A stretch of 64,000 bases of DNA from Jiangella muralis (GCF_001270745.1 NZ_KQ434753.1:91145-155144); one strand, 5' to 3'; counted from the stretch's first letter, positions 50,693 through 59,396 are shown. Notes: generated from the sequence alone by a model not told the origin. Numbers and translations are program-made.

Positions 50693-51388
50693 ATGGCGCT
50701 CCTCCTGCTCGCCCTGGCCGCCGGCCTGGCGGCAGGGTACGCACGCGGCGGGCGGCTGCGCCGGCTGGGCGAGCGCCCGCCCGTCCGCAGCCGGCTCATC
50801 CTCACCGCGCTGGGCGCCTATGCCGTCGGCGTGGCCGGCAGCTGGGTCTGGGAGCCATTGCTGCCCGCCATGACGGCGCTGTGCTGGTGCACGCTCGCGT
50901 TCTACGCCTGGCTCAACCGCTCCTACCACGGCGCGCGGCTGATCGCGCTCGGCCTGGCGGCGAACGGCCTGGTCATCCTGCTCAACGGCGGCATGCCGGT
51001 GTCCGCGCCGGCGCAGCAGCGGGCCGGCGTCGAGACCACGGTGGCGGAGCGGCCGGACGAGGGTGTCGTCACGCTCGCCGGCGACGACACCCGGCTGCCG
51101 TGGCTGGGCAAGGCCATCCCGGTCGCGTTCCCGCCCCGCCCCGAGGCGGTCAGCCCGGGCGACCTCGCGGTGGCCGCCGGCGTCGCGGCCGCGCTGGCCA
51201 CGGCGATGACCGGACGGCGCACGGCGCCGGCCCGGGAGCGTGCCGAGACGCCGCGACGTCCGCAGCAGCGGCCCGTGCCGCGGCCACGGCCGGCCACCCC
51301 GCCGCCGCCCCCGCCGGAACCGGCCGACGACCGTGCGACAATGGACGACGACGCGACCGCGGCGGAGTCGCCGCGCGTCACCGCGTGA
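50693..51388 (+). CDS. DUF5317-like membrane protein
   Basis: 231 residues. Four or five N-terminal helices (LLLLALAAGLAAGYARGG, LILTALGAYAVGVAGSWV, ALCWCTLAFYAWLNRSY, LIALGLAANGLVILLNGGMPVS) are followed by a loop and another helix near 165-180. A Pro/Arg-rich cytoplasmic tail follows. The NGLVILLNGGMPVS block is typical of DUF5317. Function unknown. It reads into bL37, 52 bp downstream. Confidence 0.75.
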   Translation: MALLLLALAAGLAAGYARGGRLRRLGERPPVRSRLILTALGAYAVGVAGSWVWEPLLPAMTALCWCTLAFYAWLNRSYHGARLIALGLAANGLVILLNGGMPVSAPAQQRAGVETTVAERPDEGVVTLAGDDTRLPWLGKAIPVAFPPRPEAVSPGDLAVAAGVAAALATAMTGRRTAPARERAETPRRPQQRPVPRPRPATPPPPPPEPADDRATMDDDATAAESPRVTA

Positions 51389-51440
51389 CGGTCTACCGTC
51401 CGCCGGCAGCACACCGATCCCGGAGAGGAGTCAGCTCGCC

Positions 51441-51515
51441 ATGGGCAAGAAGGCACGCAAGCGCCGTTCGCGCAAGAAGAGCGCCGCCAACCACGGCAAG
51501 CGCCCCAACTCCTGA
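51441..51515 (+). CDS. Ribosomal protein bL37
   Basis: 24 residues, MGKKARKRRSRKK followed by SAANHGKRPNS. This is the tiny basic protein found as bL37 in actinobacterial 50S subunits. GGAGAGGAG lies 10-18 nt upstream of ATG 51441. It is too short for ordinary gene callers. A strong terminator follows at once. Confidence 0.85.
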   Translation: MGKKARKRRSRKKSAANHGKRPNS

Positions 51516-51533
51516 TTGAGGCGCCCCTAGGCG

Positions 51534-51575
51534 ACGAGAGCCCCGAACCTGCGACGGCAGGTCCGGGGCTCTCGT
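51534..51575 (+). terminator. Intrinsic terminator after bL37
   Basis: A 19-bp stem with one mismatch (51534-51552 with 51557-51575) and a GACG loop. It also lies 18 bp from the stop of the convergent rsrA gene, so it can serve both. Confidence 0.85.
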
Positions 51576-51592
51576 CTGTGCGAAGCCTGTGG

Positions 51593-51868
51593 TCAGGGCG
51601 TCCGGGTCATCTGCACCCGGACCTCCTCGATGCGGGCTCGGATCTTCAGCCGCAGGTCGTCAGGCGCGTGGTCGCAGCCGCAGGCCCGGGCCAACGCCTC
51701 GCGGATGACCCGCTCGATGTCGTAGGTCGACAGGCACGGCTGGCAGTCGTCGAGGTGCGCCTTGATCTCGTCGTAGGTGAGGGCGCGGTCATCGAGCTCG
51801 TGGTCGAAGAAGACGTAGACCCGATCGAGTACCTCAGCGCAGTCGACTTCGTCGTCGTTGCAGCTCAT
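51593..51868 (-). CDS. rsrA: Zinc anti-sigma factor of SigR/SigH (mycothiol-system anti-sigma)
   Basis: 91 residues, ZAS family. The zinc/redox motif is [17 protein letters not shown] (H-x3-C-x2-C), with further cysteines in [17 protein letters not shown] and [15 protein letters not shown]. Oxidation of these thiols releases the sigma factor to turn on thioredoxin and mycothiol genes. Its ATG overlaps the sigR stop by 4 nt. RshA is the mycobacterial name. Confidence 0.92.
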   Translation of the reverse strand: MSCNDDEVDCAEVLDRVYVFFDHELDDRALTYDEIKAHLDDCQPCLSTYDIERVIREALARACGCDHAPDDLRLKIRARIEEVRVQMTRTP

Positions 51869-52464
51869 CCTCCGACCTCCTGAGTGACCTTCGGCACCAG
51901 CCCACGCTCACGGGCGTAGTCCTCGAGCAGCCCGCGCAGCTGACGCCGCCCACGGTGCAGCCGGGACATCACCGTGCCGATGGGCGTGCCCATGATGTCG
52001 GCGATCTCCTTGTACGGGAAGCCCTCGACATCGGCGAGGTAGACCGCGATGCGGAACTCCTCGGGGATCTCCTGCAGGGCGTTCTTCACGTCGGAGTCGG
52101 GCAGGTGCGCCAGCGCCTCAGCCTCGGCCGAGAGCAGGCCGGACGAGGTGTGCGCCTCGGCCCGCGCCATCTGCCAGTCCTCGATCTCCTCGGTGGCGCT
52201 CTGCTGCGGCTCGCGCTGCTTCTTCCGGTAGGTGTTGATGAAGGTGTTGGTCAGGATGCGGTAGAGCCACGCCTTGAGGTTCGTTCCCTCCTTGAACTGG
52301 TGGAACGAGGCGTAGGCCTTGGCGAACGTCTCTTGGACCAGGTCCTCGGCATCGCTCGCGTTGCGGGTCATGCGCAGCGCGGCCGAGTACAACTGGTCGA
52401 GATACGGCAACGCATCGCGCTCGAAGCGCTGCGTACGCTGCTCGGCACTCTCCTGATCAGCCAT
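51865..52464 (-). CDS. sigR: ECF sigma factor SigR/SigH (disulfide stress)
   Basis: 199 residues. Region 2: [27 protein letters not shown], then [25 protein letters not shown]. Region 4: [48 protein letters not shown]. It directs transcription of thiol-oxidation defence genes and is held by RsrA. Start ATG 52464; an upstream GTG is adjacent. The 122 bp upstream show no clear GGAAT/GTT autoregulatory promoter, which SigR genes often have. Confidence 0.94.
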   Translation of the reverse strand: MADQESAEQRTQRFERDALPYLDQLYSAALRMTRNASDAEDLVQETFAKAYASFHQFKEGTNLKAWLYRILTNTFINTYRKKQREPQQSATEEIEDWQMARAEAHTSSGLLSAEAEALAHLPDSDVKNALQEIPEEFRIAVYLADVEGFPYKEIADIMGTPIGTVMSRLHRGRRQLRGLLEDYARERGLVPKVTQEVGG

Positions 52465-52586
52465 CACCGTCAAGTCTACCGGCGCGACGGCATCGGCTGC
52501 CGGTCGCTCCAAGCACGTGGCACTCACAGTTAGCTGAAACCTCCAAGCTCGGTGTTCCGCTGGCGTCAACGGCGACCGTGCCCGGT

Positions 52587-53222
52587 TCATTCCCCGAGCG
52601 GGGCCAGGAACGCGCTGACGGCGGCCACGACGGCGTCGACGGCCGCGCGCTGCGACTGGCCCTTGAGCACCTTCATCCCGTGGTCGGCGCCGGGGACGGT
52701 GACCAGCCGGTGCGGGCCGGACGGGAACTCGTCCGGGCGGCCGAAGGTGTCGCGCTCGCCCTGCACGACGAGCACCGGCAGCTTCTCGGCGGCGCCGGTC
52801 AGCTCGGGCAGCCGCGACGCCTCCGGCTTGCCGGGCAGGTGCAGCGGAAACGCCAGGCAGACGACGGCGGCGGCGTCCAGCTCGGCGGCCGTTCGGCAGG
52901 CGACGCGCGCGCCGGAGCTGCGTCCGCCCAGCACCAGCGGCACGTCGCGCGGCAGGGTCGCGAGCGCCGCCAGCCACGCCTCGTCGAGCACCGGCGGGCG
53001 CGGCGCGACCTTCTTGCCGGCCAGTCGCCACGGCTGCTCGAACCGGACGACGGTGACCCCCTCGGCAGGCAGCGCCAGGGACAGCGCCTCGAGGTCGGCC
53101 GCCTTCGGGCCGCCGCCGGCGCCGTGCCCCAGCACCAGCCGCAGCCGCGGTTCGTCGGCGGCGTCGGTCCAGAACGCCGCGTCGCCGATGGGCGTGCTCA
53201 CCGTCGTGCGGGCCGGCGCCAT
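52587..53222 (-). CDS. Alpha/beta hydrolase of the KANL3/Tex30 type
   Basis: 211 residues. The fold starts [11 protein letters not shown] and has [20 protein letters not shown], the nucleophile elbow [20 protein letters not shown] (G-x-S-x-G with Ser), the acid in [15 protein letters not shown] and the His in [13 protein letters not shown]. Likely an intracellular esterase or dienelactone-hydrolase-like enzyme. Its ATG shares a base with the SRAP gene stop (TGATG), so the two are coupled. Confidence 0.8.
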   Translation of the reverse strand: MAPARTTVSTPIGDAAFWTDAADEPRLRLVLGHGAGGGPKAADLEALSLALPAEGVTVVRFEQPWRLAGKKVAPRPPVLDEAWLAALATLPRDVPLVLGGRSSGARVACRTAAELDAAAVVCLAFPLHLPGKPEASRLPELTGAAEKLPVLVVQGERDTFGRPDEFPSGPHRLVTVPGADHGMKVLKGQSQRAAVDAVVAAVSAFLAPLGE

Positions 53223-53938
53223 CACAGCTCCACCGGGTCGACGAGGTGCGGCCCGTTGTTGCCGACCTTGTTGACGTCGGTCGACACCGGGTAGGCGTCG
53301 AGCACGCCGGGCACCGCCGGAGTGAGCAGCCGCGTGACGTCGTCGGCGTCCTTGATGGTGGGGTCGAGCCAGCGCTCCCAGCTGTCCGCGCCGACCAGCA
53401 TCGGCATGCGGTCGTGGATCTGGCCGACGTCGTCGGTGGCGTCGGTGGTGAGGATGACCACCGACCACACGAACGCGTCGTCGGCGTCGTCGGGCTTGCT
53501 CTTGTCGCGCCAGATCTCGTACAGCCCGGCCATCGCCAGCGAACCGTCCTTCGGGTGGATGAAGAACGGCTGCTTCTGGCCCTTCTCGCCGCGCCACTCG
53601 TAGAAGCCGTCGGCCGGGAGGATGCACCGGCGCAGCTGGAACGCCTTGCGGAAGGCCGGCTTCTCGGCCGCGGTCTCGACCCGGGCGTTGATCAGCCGGT
53701 TGCCGATGGCGACCTCCTTGGCCCACGACGGCACCAGGCCCCAGCGCAGCGTGCGCAGCCGGCGCGTCGGCGGCACGTCGGGCTCGTCCTTCTTCCCGCG
53801 GGTCATCACCGCGTAGACCTTCTTCGTCGGCGCGACGTTCCAGTCGGGATCGAGGCGCTCGCGCACCTCGTCCCGCTCGACGCCGAACTCGTCGGCGAGG
53901 TCGTCGGCGCTCTGGCTGACCGCGTACCGTCCGCACAT
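53222..53938 (-). CDS. SRAP/YedK-family abasic-site shielding protein
   Basis: 238 residues. SRAP proteins crosslink through Cys2 to abasic sites in single-stranded DNA. The catalytic set is visible: [14 protein letters not shown] (Cys2), [11 protein letters not shown] (Asn), [26 protein letters not shown] (Glu) and IHDRMPMLV (His). The start at 53938 is fixed by the requirement for Met-Cys. In mycobacteria the orthologue also lies near sigH and aroA. Confidence 0.93.
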   Translation of the reverse strand: MCGRYAVSQSADDLADEFGVERDEVRERLDPDWNVAPTKKVYAVMTRGKKDEPDVPPTRRLRTLRWGLVPSWAKEVAIGNRLINARVETAAEKPAFRKAFQLRRCILPADGFYEWRGEKGQKQPFFIHPKDGSLAMAGLYEIWRDKSKPDDADDAFVWSVVILTTDATDDVGQIHDRMPMLVGADSWERWLDPTIKDADDVTRLLTPAVPGVLDAYPVSTDVNKVGNNGPHLVDPVEL

Positions 53939-53987
53939 ACGCCCATCCTCGCACCGGCACGCGCGGGTTTCATGGTAGGCAAGGGGT

Positions 53988-54548
53988 ATGAGCCTCGTCC
54001 GAATGATCGCCCGCCCGATGCTCGCGACGATCTTCGTCGTCCAAGGCGCGCAGCGCCTGCGCGACCCCGAGCCGGGCGTTGCGGCCGCCACCACGTTCGC
54101 CGACCGCTTCGGCCCCACGCTGCAGAAGAGCGCGCCGCAGCTGCCGACGGACCCGAAGGCGCTCGTGCGCATCAACGCCGGCGTGCAGATCGGGGCCGGG
54201 CTGGCGCTGGCCACCGGCCGGTTCCCCCGGCTGGCGTCGGTGGCGCTGCTCGCCTCCCTGGTCCCGACCACCTGGGCGGGACACCCGTTCTGGACCGTCG
54301 AGGACCCCGCCCAGCGCAACACCCAGCGCATCCAGGCCATGAAGAACGTCGGCCTCGCCGGTGGGCTGCTGCTGGCCAGCGTCGACACCGAGGGCAAGCC
54401 GGGGCTGTCGTGGCGGGCGCGGCGCGCGGCCAAGGACGCGAAGCGGGCGACGAAGACGGCCAAGCGCGAGGCCCGGCTGGCCGCCAGGGCCACCGCCGGC
54501 CAGGCCAAGGCGGGTCTGCGCTCGGTGCAGCACCGCGCCAAGCCCTGA
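53988..54548 (+). CDS. DoxX-family membrane protein
   Basis: 186 residues. Helices MIARPMLATIFVVQGAQRL, INAGVQIGAGLALATGRFP, LASVALLASLVPTTWAGHPFW and KNVGLAGGLLLASVD fit DoxX. The HPFWTVEDPAQRNTQRIQAMKN loop is typical of actinomycete members. A strongly basic, helical C-terminal tail (ARRAAKDAKRATKTAKREAR) is unusual and may touch lipid or nucleic acid. Related mycobacterial proteins join a membrane oxidoreductase complex. TAGGCA lies 6 nt before the ATG. Confidence 0.82.
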   Translation: MSLVRMIARPMLATIFVVQGAQRLRDPEPGVAAATTFADRFGPTLQKSAPQLPTDPKALVRINAGVQIGAGLALATGRFPRLASVALLASLVPTTWAGHPFWTVEDPAQRNTQRIQAMKNVGLAGGLLLASVDTEGKPGLSWRARRAAKDAKRATKTAKREARLAARATAGQAKAGLRSVQHRAKP

Positions 54549-54588
54549 CGGCTCGGGCCCGGCGCGTCACCGCTGGGTGAGCGGCGCG

Positions 54589-55179
54589 TCAGCGCAGGGC
54601 GGCCGCCAGCAGGTCGGCGGCGGCGGCGCGGGCGCGCCTCAACGCGTCGGGCTGCCCGCCGGCCGTCATCGTGACCAGGGCGCCCTCGTGCAGGAGGGCC
54701 AGCCGCAATCCCAGCTCCGTCGCCGCCGCCTCCGGGACGCCGGCCTCGGCGACCAGGCGGACGTAGAGCGCGCGGACCGCCTCCTTCTCCGCCCGGATCA
54801 CCGCGACGCCGGGATGCTCGGTGCCGCCGATCTCGGCGAACGCGTTGACGAACGCGCACCCCCGCTCGGCGTCGCGCTGCCACTCCGCGAGCGCGTCGTA
54901 CACCGCCAGGACCCGGCCGGGCCCCTCGTCGGGCGCGTGCTCGTCGAGGTACGCGGCGACGAACGCGCTCCACCGCTCGAACCGGCGGCCCAGATACAGC
55001 GCGACCAGCGCGTCCTTCGAGCCGAACCGGTCGTACAGCGTCTTCTTCGTGGTGCCGGCCGCCTCGGCGATGGCGTCGACGCCGACGGCGCGGATGCCGT
55101 GCTGGTAGAACAACGCGCTCGCGGTGTCGAGCAGCCGCTGTCCCGCCGGTGTGAGGGTGCCCGGTTGCCGTGCGGCCAT
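54589..55179 (-). CDS. TetR-family transcriptional regulator
   Basis: 196 residues. The helix-turn-helix is RLLDTASALFYQHGIRAVGVDAIAEAAGTTKKTLYDRFGSKDALV. The ligand domain contains ERGCAFVNAFAEIGGTEHPGV, typical of the TetR_C group with AcrR-like efflux control. ATG 55179 has GAAGGAGG upstream, so this message does have a leader. It is divergent from the EamA transporter over 57 bp containing a dyad, and probably represses both. Confidence 0.88.
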   Translation of the reverse strand: MAARQPGTLTPAGQRLLDTASALFYQHGIRAVGVDAIAEAAGTTKKTLYDRFGSKDALVALYLGRRFERWSAFVAAYLDEHAPDEGPGRVLAVYDALAEWQRDAERGCAFVNAFAEIGGTEHPGVAVIRAEKEAVRALYVRLVAEAGVPEAAATELGLRLALLHEGALVTMTAGGQPDALRRARAAAADLLAAALR

Positions 55180-55207
55180 GCCTGCCTCCTTCGTGGACAC
55201 TGACAGT

Positions 55208-55221
55208 ATACCGACCGGTGT
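55208..55221. promoter_or_regulatory. Candidate TetR operator in the tetR-eamA gap
   Basis: ATACCGACCGGTGT is an imperfect dyad around ACCGACCGGT. It overlaps TATACT, a -10 box for tetR on the minus strand, and lies 16 bp before the transporter start. Confidence 0.45.
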
Positions 55222-55236
55222 GTTTACATCGACGGC

Positions 55237-56229
55237 ATGACCACGACGCAGCGCGCCTCCGGTCCGAACGGCCCCGGTCAGGGCAGTCCCGCTCCGGGCA
55301 GTTCGGCCTCGGGCGGCCCGGCCTCGGGCAGCCTGGCTCCGGGCGGCCCGGCCTCGGGCACCGCGCGCGCATCCGCCGTCGACGTCGGCGCGGCGGCCGC
55401 TCTCGTCGTGTTCTGGAGCAGCGGGTTCATCGGCGCCCGGCTCGGCACCGAGCACGCGCCCGCGGACACGCTGCTGGCGTGGCGTTACCTCGTCGCCGCG
55501 GCGCTGCTGCTGCCCGTCGTCGCGCCGACACTGCTCCGGCTGGCCCGCCGCGACCTCGGCCGGCACGCCGTCGTCGGCCTGTTGTCGCAGACGCTGTATC
55601 TCGGCGGCGTCGTCACCGGCATCGGTCTCGGCGTGCCGGCGGGCACGGCGGCGCTGATCGCGGCCCTGCAGCCACTGGTCGTCGCCACCGCCGCGCGCCG
55701 GCTGCTCGGCGAGACGGTCAGCGGCCGCGCGCGGCTCGGGTTGTGGCTCGGCCTGGCCGGCGTCGGCATCGTCGTCGCCTCCGACATCGGCGGCGGTGGG
55801 CCGGTGTGGATCTACCTGCTGCCGGTCGGCGGGATGCTGGCGTTGTCGGCGGGGACGGTGCTCGAGCAACGCTGGCGGCCGGCCGGCGGGATCGCGGCGG
55901 CGTTGAGCGTGCACGTGGCCGTCGCCGCGGTGGCGTTCACCGGCGAGGCGGTCGCCTTCGGGCGGCTCACCGTGCCGGAGTCAGGCGGGTTCTGGTGGGC
56001 GGTCGCGTGGGTGCTGGTGCTGTCGACCGCCGGTGGATACGGCGCCTACCTGCTGGTGCTGCGCCGCGGCGGGGCGACCCGGGTGAGCAGCCTGCTCTAC
56101 CTCACTCCCCCGACGACCGCGGTGTGGGCGTGGGTGATGTTCGGGGATTCGCTCGGCCTGGCGACGCTCATCGGGTTCGCTGTGTGTGCCGTGGCCGTGT
56201 GGCTGGTGCTCCGGCGGCCCCCGCCATGA
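55237..56229 (+). CDS. EamA/DMT-family transporter with repeat-containing N-terminal extension
   Basis: 330 residues. Ten membrane helices in two EamA repeats: VDVGAAAALVVFWSSGFIGARLGTEHAPADTLLAWRYLV opens the first, and the second ends SLLYLTPPTTAVWAWVMFGD. Likely a metabolite or drug exporter. The first ~45 residues are an unusual soluble extension made of Gly/Ser/Pro/Ala pentapeptides encoded by a tandem 15-bp repeat. Divergent from tetR. The stop codon lies inside a 17-bp hairpin. Confidence 0.85.
   Translation: MTTTQRASGPNGPGQGSPAPGSSASGGPASGSLAPGGPASGTARASAVDVGAAAALVVFWSSGFIGARLGTEHAPADTLLAWRYLVAAALLLPVVAPTLLRLARRDLGRHAVVGLLSQTLYLGGVVTGIGLGVPAGTAALIAALQPLVVATAARRLLGETVSGRARLGLWLGLAGVGIVVASDIGGGGPVWIYLLPVGGMLALSAGTVLEQRWRPAGGIAAALSVHVAVAAVAFTGEAVAFGRLTVPESGGFWWAVAWVLVLSTAGGYGAYLLVLRRGGATRVSSLLYLTPPTTAVWAWVMFGDSLGLATLIGFAVCAVAVWLVLRRPPP
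55282..55356 (+). repeat. Five tandem 15-bp repeats encoding pentapeptides
   Basis: Units start at 55282, 55297, 55312, 55327 and 55342. Units three and five are identical (GGCGGCCCGGCCTCG). They encode GSPAP, GSSAS, GGPAS, GSLAP and GGPAS. A 15-bp, in-frame unit allows copy-number change without frameshift. Confidence 0.85.
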
Positions 56230-56279
56230 TCATCGGCGATCCACCACACCATAGTGGGGTGAATCGCCGATGATCATGG
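56224..56279. terminator. Perfect 17-bp inverted repeat with ATGATCATC core after eamA
   Basis: The arm 56224-56240 is the exact reverse complement of 56263-56279; seven of the next eight internal positions also pair after one mismatch. The EamA stop codon is inside the left arm. It probably terminates the transporter transcript, although no T tract follows. Confidence 0.75.
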
Positions 56280-56289
56280 AAAGGTCGGC

Positions 56290-56317
56290 CTACACGACCG
56301 GTTCGGCGACGCCGGGG
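56290..56317 (-). other. Duplicated copy of the glpD 3' end
   Basis: On the minus strand these 28 bases read PGVAEPVV plus stop, the C-terminus of GlpD, and match 56663-56690 at 26 of 28 positions. GATGATCATGG at 56269 likewise mirrors GATGATCACGG at 56640. The two copies are about 372 bp apart, bracketing a segment without genes (56318-56597). Confidence 0.7.
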
Positions 56318-56597
56318 CCGCGTGCGCCGGGCGACCGTGCGTTGAGGCTGCCGCGTTCCGCCAGCCCCCTGCTGCTCTCGCATTGTCGGGGGCGCGATCG
56401 GCCGCCTCAGCGGACTCGGTTGGGCGCTTCGCGCGACGGAGGACCGCTTGACCCGCGCCGCGCCGTGGTAGATCGACCCCTCCCGGCCCGGGTGGGGCCC
56501 ACCCTACGGGCGGGCACTGACAGAGCCGCGCGCGAACCGGCTACCTGCCGACTCGCCCGCCGCTGTGCGCCCGAAACCCGCAGTCGGGCGTCCGTCA

Positions 56598-56647
56598 TGA
56601 TCATCAACCTTCTGAGCTGTCATGACGACCGAAAAGGTGGATGATCA
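56598..56647. terminator. Second TGATCATC-core hairpin, beyond the glpD stop
   Basis: TGATCATCAACCTT (56598-56611) pairs with 56634-56647 with one mismatch. It lies 16 bp after the leftward glpD stop and is a likely glpD terminator. Confidence 0.6.
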
Positions 56648-56662
56648 CGGTCAACGCCCGGA

Positions 56663-58441
56663 CTAGACGACTGGTTCGGCGACGCCGGGGCGGAACTCGG
56701 GGGCGGCGGAGCGGGCGTCGTCGGCGGCTTGGTCGTCGGGCTCGGTCTGGGAGGCGCGTTCGGCTTCGACGCGCTTGCGGTAGACGTCGACCTCGCGGGC
56801 GATGGTGGCGTCGTCCCAGCCGAGGGTCTCGGCCATGAGCCGGGCAACGGCCTCGGCGGATTCGAGGCCACGGTGGGGGTACTCGATGCTGATGCGCGTC
56901 CGCCGCGTCAGCACGTCGCTGATGTGCAGCGCCGCCTCGTGGGTGACCGCGTAGACGACCTCGACCTGGAGGTAGTCGGCGGAGCCGGGGATCGGCTGCA
57001 GCAGCTCCGGCCGGCCCTCGGCCAGCGCCAGCACCTCGTAGACCATCGAGCCGTAGCGGTCGAGCAGGTGCCGCAGCCGGTGCGGGTGGACGCCGTACTC
57101 GTCGGCCAGGCGATCGACCTGGTTGACGAGGGCGTGGTAGCCGTCGGCGCCGACGAGGGGCACCTTGTCGGTGATGGACGGGCGGATCCAGCCACGAAGA
57201 TCAGAGCGGGCGGCGTCGATGGCGTCCTTGGCCATGACCCGGTAGGTGGTGTACTTCCCGCCGGCGATGGCGACCATGCCAGGCGCCGGCCGGGCCACCG
57301 CGTGCTCGCGCGACAGCTTCGAGCTCTGCTCGCTCTCACCGGCCAGCAGCGGCCGCAGCCCCGCGTAGACGCCCTCGATGTCGTCGTGGGTGAGCGGCGT
57401 GGCGAGGACGGAGTTGACGTGCCCGAGGATGTAGTCGATGTCGGCCTTGGTGGCGGCCGGGTGGGCGAGGTCGAAGTTCCAGTCGGTGTCGGTGGTGCCG
57501 ATGATCCAGTGGCTGCGCCACGGGATGACGAACAGCACCGACTTCTCCGTGCGCAGGATCAGCCCGCTCTCGGCGGCGATGCGGTCGCGCGGGACGACGA
57601 TGTGCACGCCCTTGCTGGACCGGACCCGGAACCGGCCGCGGGTGCCGGCCAGCCGCTGCATCTCGTCGGTCCACACGCCGGTGCAGTTGACGACGACGTC
57701 GGCGGTGACCTCCTGCTCGGCGCCGGTCTCGACATCGCGCACGCGGACGCCGGTGATGCGGTCGGCCTCGCGCAAGAACGCGATGACCTGGGTGGACGAC
57801 CGCACCACGGCGCCGTAGTGGGCGGCGGTGCGGGCGACGGTGAGGGTGTGGCGGGCGTCGTCGGACTGGGCGTCGTAGTAGCGGACGCCGCCGATGAGGG
57901 CGTCGTGGCGCAGGCCGGGGAACAGCCGCAGCGCCCCGGCCCGGGTGAGGTGCTTCTGCCCCGGTACGGACCGTGCGCCGCCCAGGGTGTCGTACATGAG
58001 CAGGCCGGTCGCCGTGTACGGGCGCTCCCACCAGCGGTGCTTGAGCGGATAGAGGAACGGCACCGGCTTCACCAGGTGCGGCGCGATGAGAGTGAGCATC
58101 AGCTCGCGCTCGTGCAGCGCCTCGCGGACCAGGCCGAACTCGAACTGCTCGAGGTAGCGCAGGCCACCGTGGAACAGCTTGCTCGACCGGCTGGACGTGC
58201 CGGCGGCGAAGTCGCGCGCCTCGACCAGCGCCACCCGCAGCCCGCGGGTGACGGCGTCGAGCGCGGATCCGGTGCCGACGACGCCGCCGCCGATGACCAC
58301 GACGTCGAAGTGTTCGGAGCCGAGCCGGTCCCAATTCTCCTGCCGAGCCTGCGGCCCCAGCCGGCTGCTCGGTCCGGCGGTATCGGCCCGCTCACTCACA
58401 CCGGTCACGTCGATCACGTCTCCTTGCAGCTCAGAGCGCAT
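56663..58441 (-). CDS. glpD: Aerobic glycerol-3-phosphate dehydrogenase
   Basis: 592 residues, membrane-associated flavoenzyme that oxidises glycerol-3-phosphate to dihydroxyacetone phosphate and feeds electrons to quinone. The FAD motif is FDVVVIGGGVVGTGSALDAVTRG near residue 45. SSKLFHGGLRYLEQFEFGLV and GGKYTTYRVMAKDAID are family blocks, and the C-terminal helical domain is DRYGSMVYEVLALAEG. The start is uncertain: ATG 58441 lacks a ribosome site, while AAGGAG lies ahead of GTG 58408. Divergent from glpF-glpK. Confidence 0.92.
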   Translation of the reverse strand: MRSELQGDVIDVTGVSERADTAGPSSRLGPQARQENWDRLGSEHFDVVVIGGGVVGTGSALDAVTRGLRVALVEARDFAAGTSSRSSKLFHGGLRYLEQFEFGLVREALHERELMLTLIAPHLVKPVPFLYPLKHRWWERPYTATGLLMYDTLGGARSVPGQKHLTRAGALRLFPGLRHDALIGGVRYYDAQSDDARHTLTVARTAAHYGAVVRSSTQVIAFLREADRITGVRVRDVETGAEQEVTADVVVNCTGVWTDEMQRLAGTRGRFRVRSSKGVHIVVPRDRIAAESGLILRTEKSVLFVIPWRSHWIIGTTDTDWNFDLAHPAATKADIDYILGHVNSVLATPLTHDDIEGVYAGLRPLLAGESEQSSKLSREHAVARPAPGMVAIAGGKYTTYRVMAKDAIDAARSDLRGWIRPSITDKVPLVGADGYHALVNQVDRLADEYGVHPHRLRHLLDRYGSMVYEVLALAEGRPELLQPIPGSADYLQVEVVYAVTHEAALHISDVLTRRTRISIEYPHRGLESAEAVARLMAETLGWDDATIAREVDVYRKRVEAERASQTEPDDQAADDARSAAPEFRPGVAEPVV

Positions 58442-58636
58442 AAGCGGTCGAATGCCACCAAGGTTCGCTTCCCGCCAGCGGCACCCAGCAACACGCTACC
58501 CGCTCAGGTCGCGAAGAACGTAGACAGTTGCTCTACGCACCAGTAAGTTCCGAAGAGACCCTTGGCAACGTTGCCGAGACCAGCCGGGTTACCGGGGACG
58601 CCACGGCCGTTGTCGTCAACGGAAGCGGAGGTTCAC
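58442..58636. promoter_or_regulatory. Shared glpD-glpF control region with two dyads
   Basis: GGCAACGTTGCC (58564-58575) is a perfect 12-bp palindrome of the kind bound by LacI/IclR-type regulators. CGTAGA/TCTACG (58519-58524 with 58532-58537) is a second dyad. Both lie between divergent glycerol genes. No regulator gene is adjacent. Confidence 0.45.
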
Positions 58637-59347
58637 ATGGACCTGAGTTTCGGCGACATCTTCCAGAGCGAGTTCCTCGGCACCGCGATGCTGACGCTGC
58701 TGGGCTGCGGTGTGGTCGCCACAGCGATCCTGACACAGAGCAAAGGACTCGGCGGGGGCTGGCTGCTCATCAACTTCGGCTGGGGGCTCGCGGTCTTCTC
58801 CGGCGTGTATGTGGCGTTCGATTCCGGCGCCCACATCAACCCGGCCGTGACCCTCGGTCTGGCGATCGAAGGCACGACCGAGTGGTCCGACGTCCCGACG
58901 TACTGGCTCGCCCAATTGTGTGGCGCGTTCGTCGGTGCCGTCGTCGCCTGGCTGGCGTTCAAGCAGCACTTCGACGCCGAAGAGGACCAGGGCAAGCAGC
59001 TCGGCGTGTTCTCGACCGGCCCGCAGATCCGCAACCCGCTGTGGAACACGATGACGGAGGTCATCGGCACTTTCGTGCTGCTCTTCGTCATCCTCTCGTT
59101 CGGCAACTCGCCGGTCGACCTCGGTCCGCTGCCCGTCGCCCTTCTGGTCGTCGGCATCGGCGCCTCGCTCGGTGGCCCGACCGGATACGCCATCAACCCG
59201 GCCCGTGACCTCGGCCCCCGCATCGCGCACGCGCTCCTGCCCATCCGGGGCAAGGGTTCGAGCGACTGGGGTTACTCCTGGGTGCCCGTGGTGGGCCCGC
59301 TCATCGGTGGCGCCCTCGGCGCGCTGCTGGCCAAGGCGATCTACTGA
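58637..59347 (+). CDS. glpF: Glycerol facilitator (MIP family)
   Basis: 236 residues with six helices and two half-helix NPA boxes: GAHINPAVTLGLAIEG and GYAINPARDLGPRI. The Asp following the second NPA-Arg (NPARD) marks a glyceroporin. It lets glycerol enter by diffusion. ATG 58637 has GGAGG upstream. glpK starts 49 bp downstream, so the two are cotranscribed. Confidence 0.93.
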   Translation: MDLSFGDIFQSEFLGTAMLTLLGCGVVATAILTQSKGLGGGWLLINFGWGLAVFSGVYVAFDSGAHINPAVTLGLAIEGTTEWSDVPTYWLAQLCGAFVGAVVAWLAFKQHFDAEEDQGKQLGVFSTGPQIRNPLWNTMTEVIGTFVLLFVILSFGNSPVDLGPLPVALLVVGIGASLGGPTGYAINPARDLGPRIAHALLPIRGKGSSDWGYSWVPVVGPLIGGALGALLAKAIY

Positions 59348-59396
59348 GCACCCGCCTGGGTACTGCCTGCCCCGTACGACGATGTGAGGAGAAGGG

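Noticed and set aside
52465..52586. Autoregulatory GGAAT/GTT SigR promoter before sigR
   Set aside because: I looked for it on the minus strand and found no matching pair at the right spacing; TAGACT close to the start is the only promoter-like element.
56224..56690. Insertion sequence or MITE
   Set aside because: The ends are hairpins and a duplicated gene tail, not terminal inverted repeats with a target-site duplication, and no transposase fragment is present.
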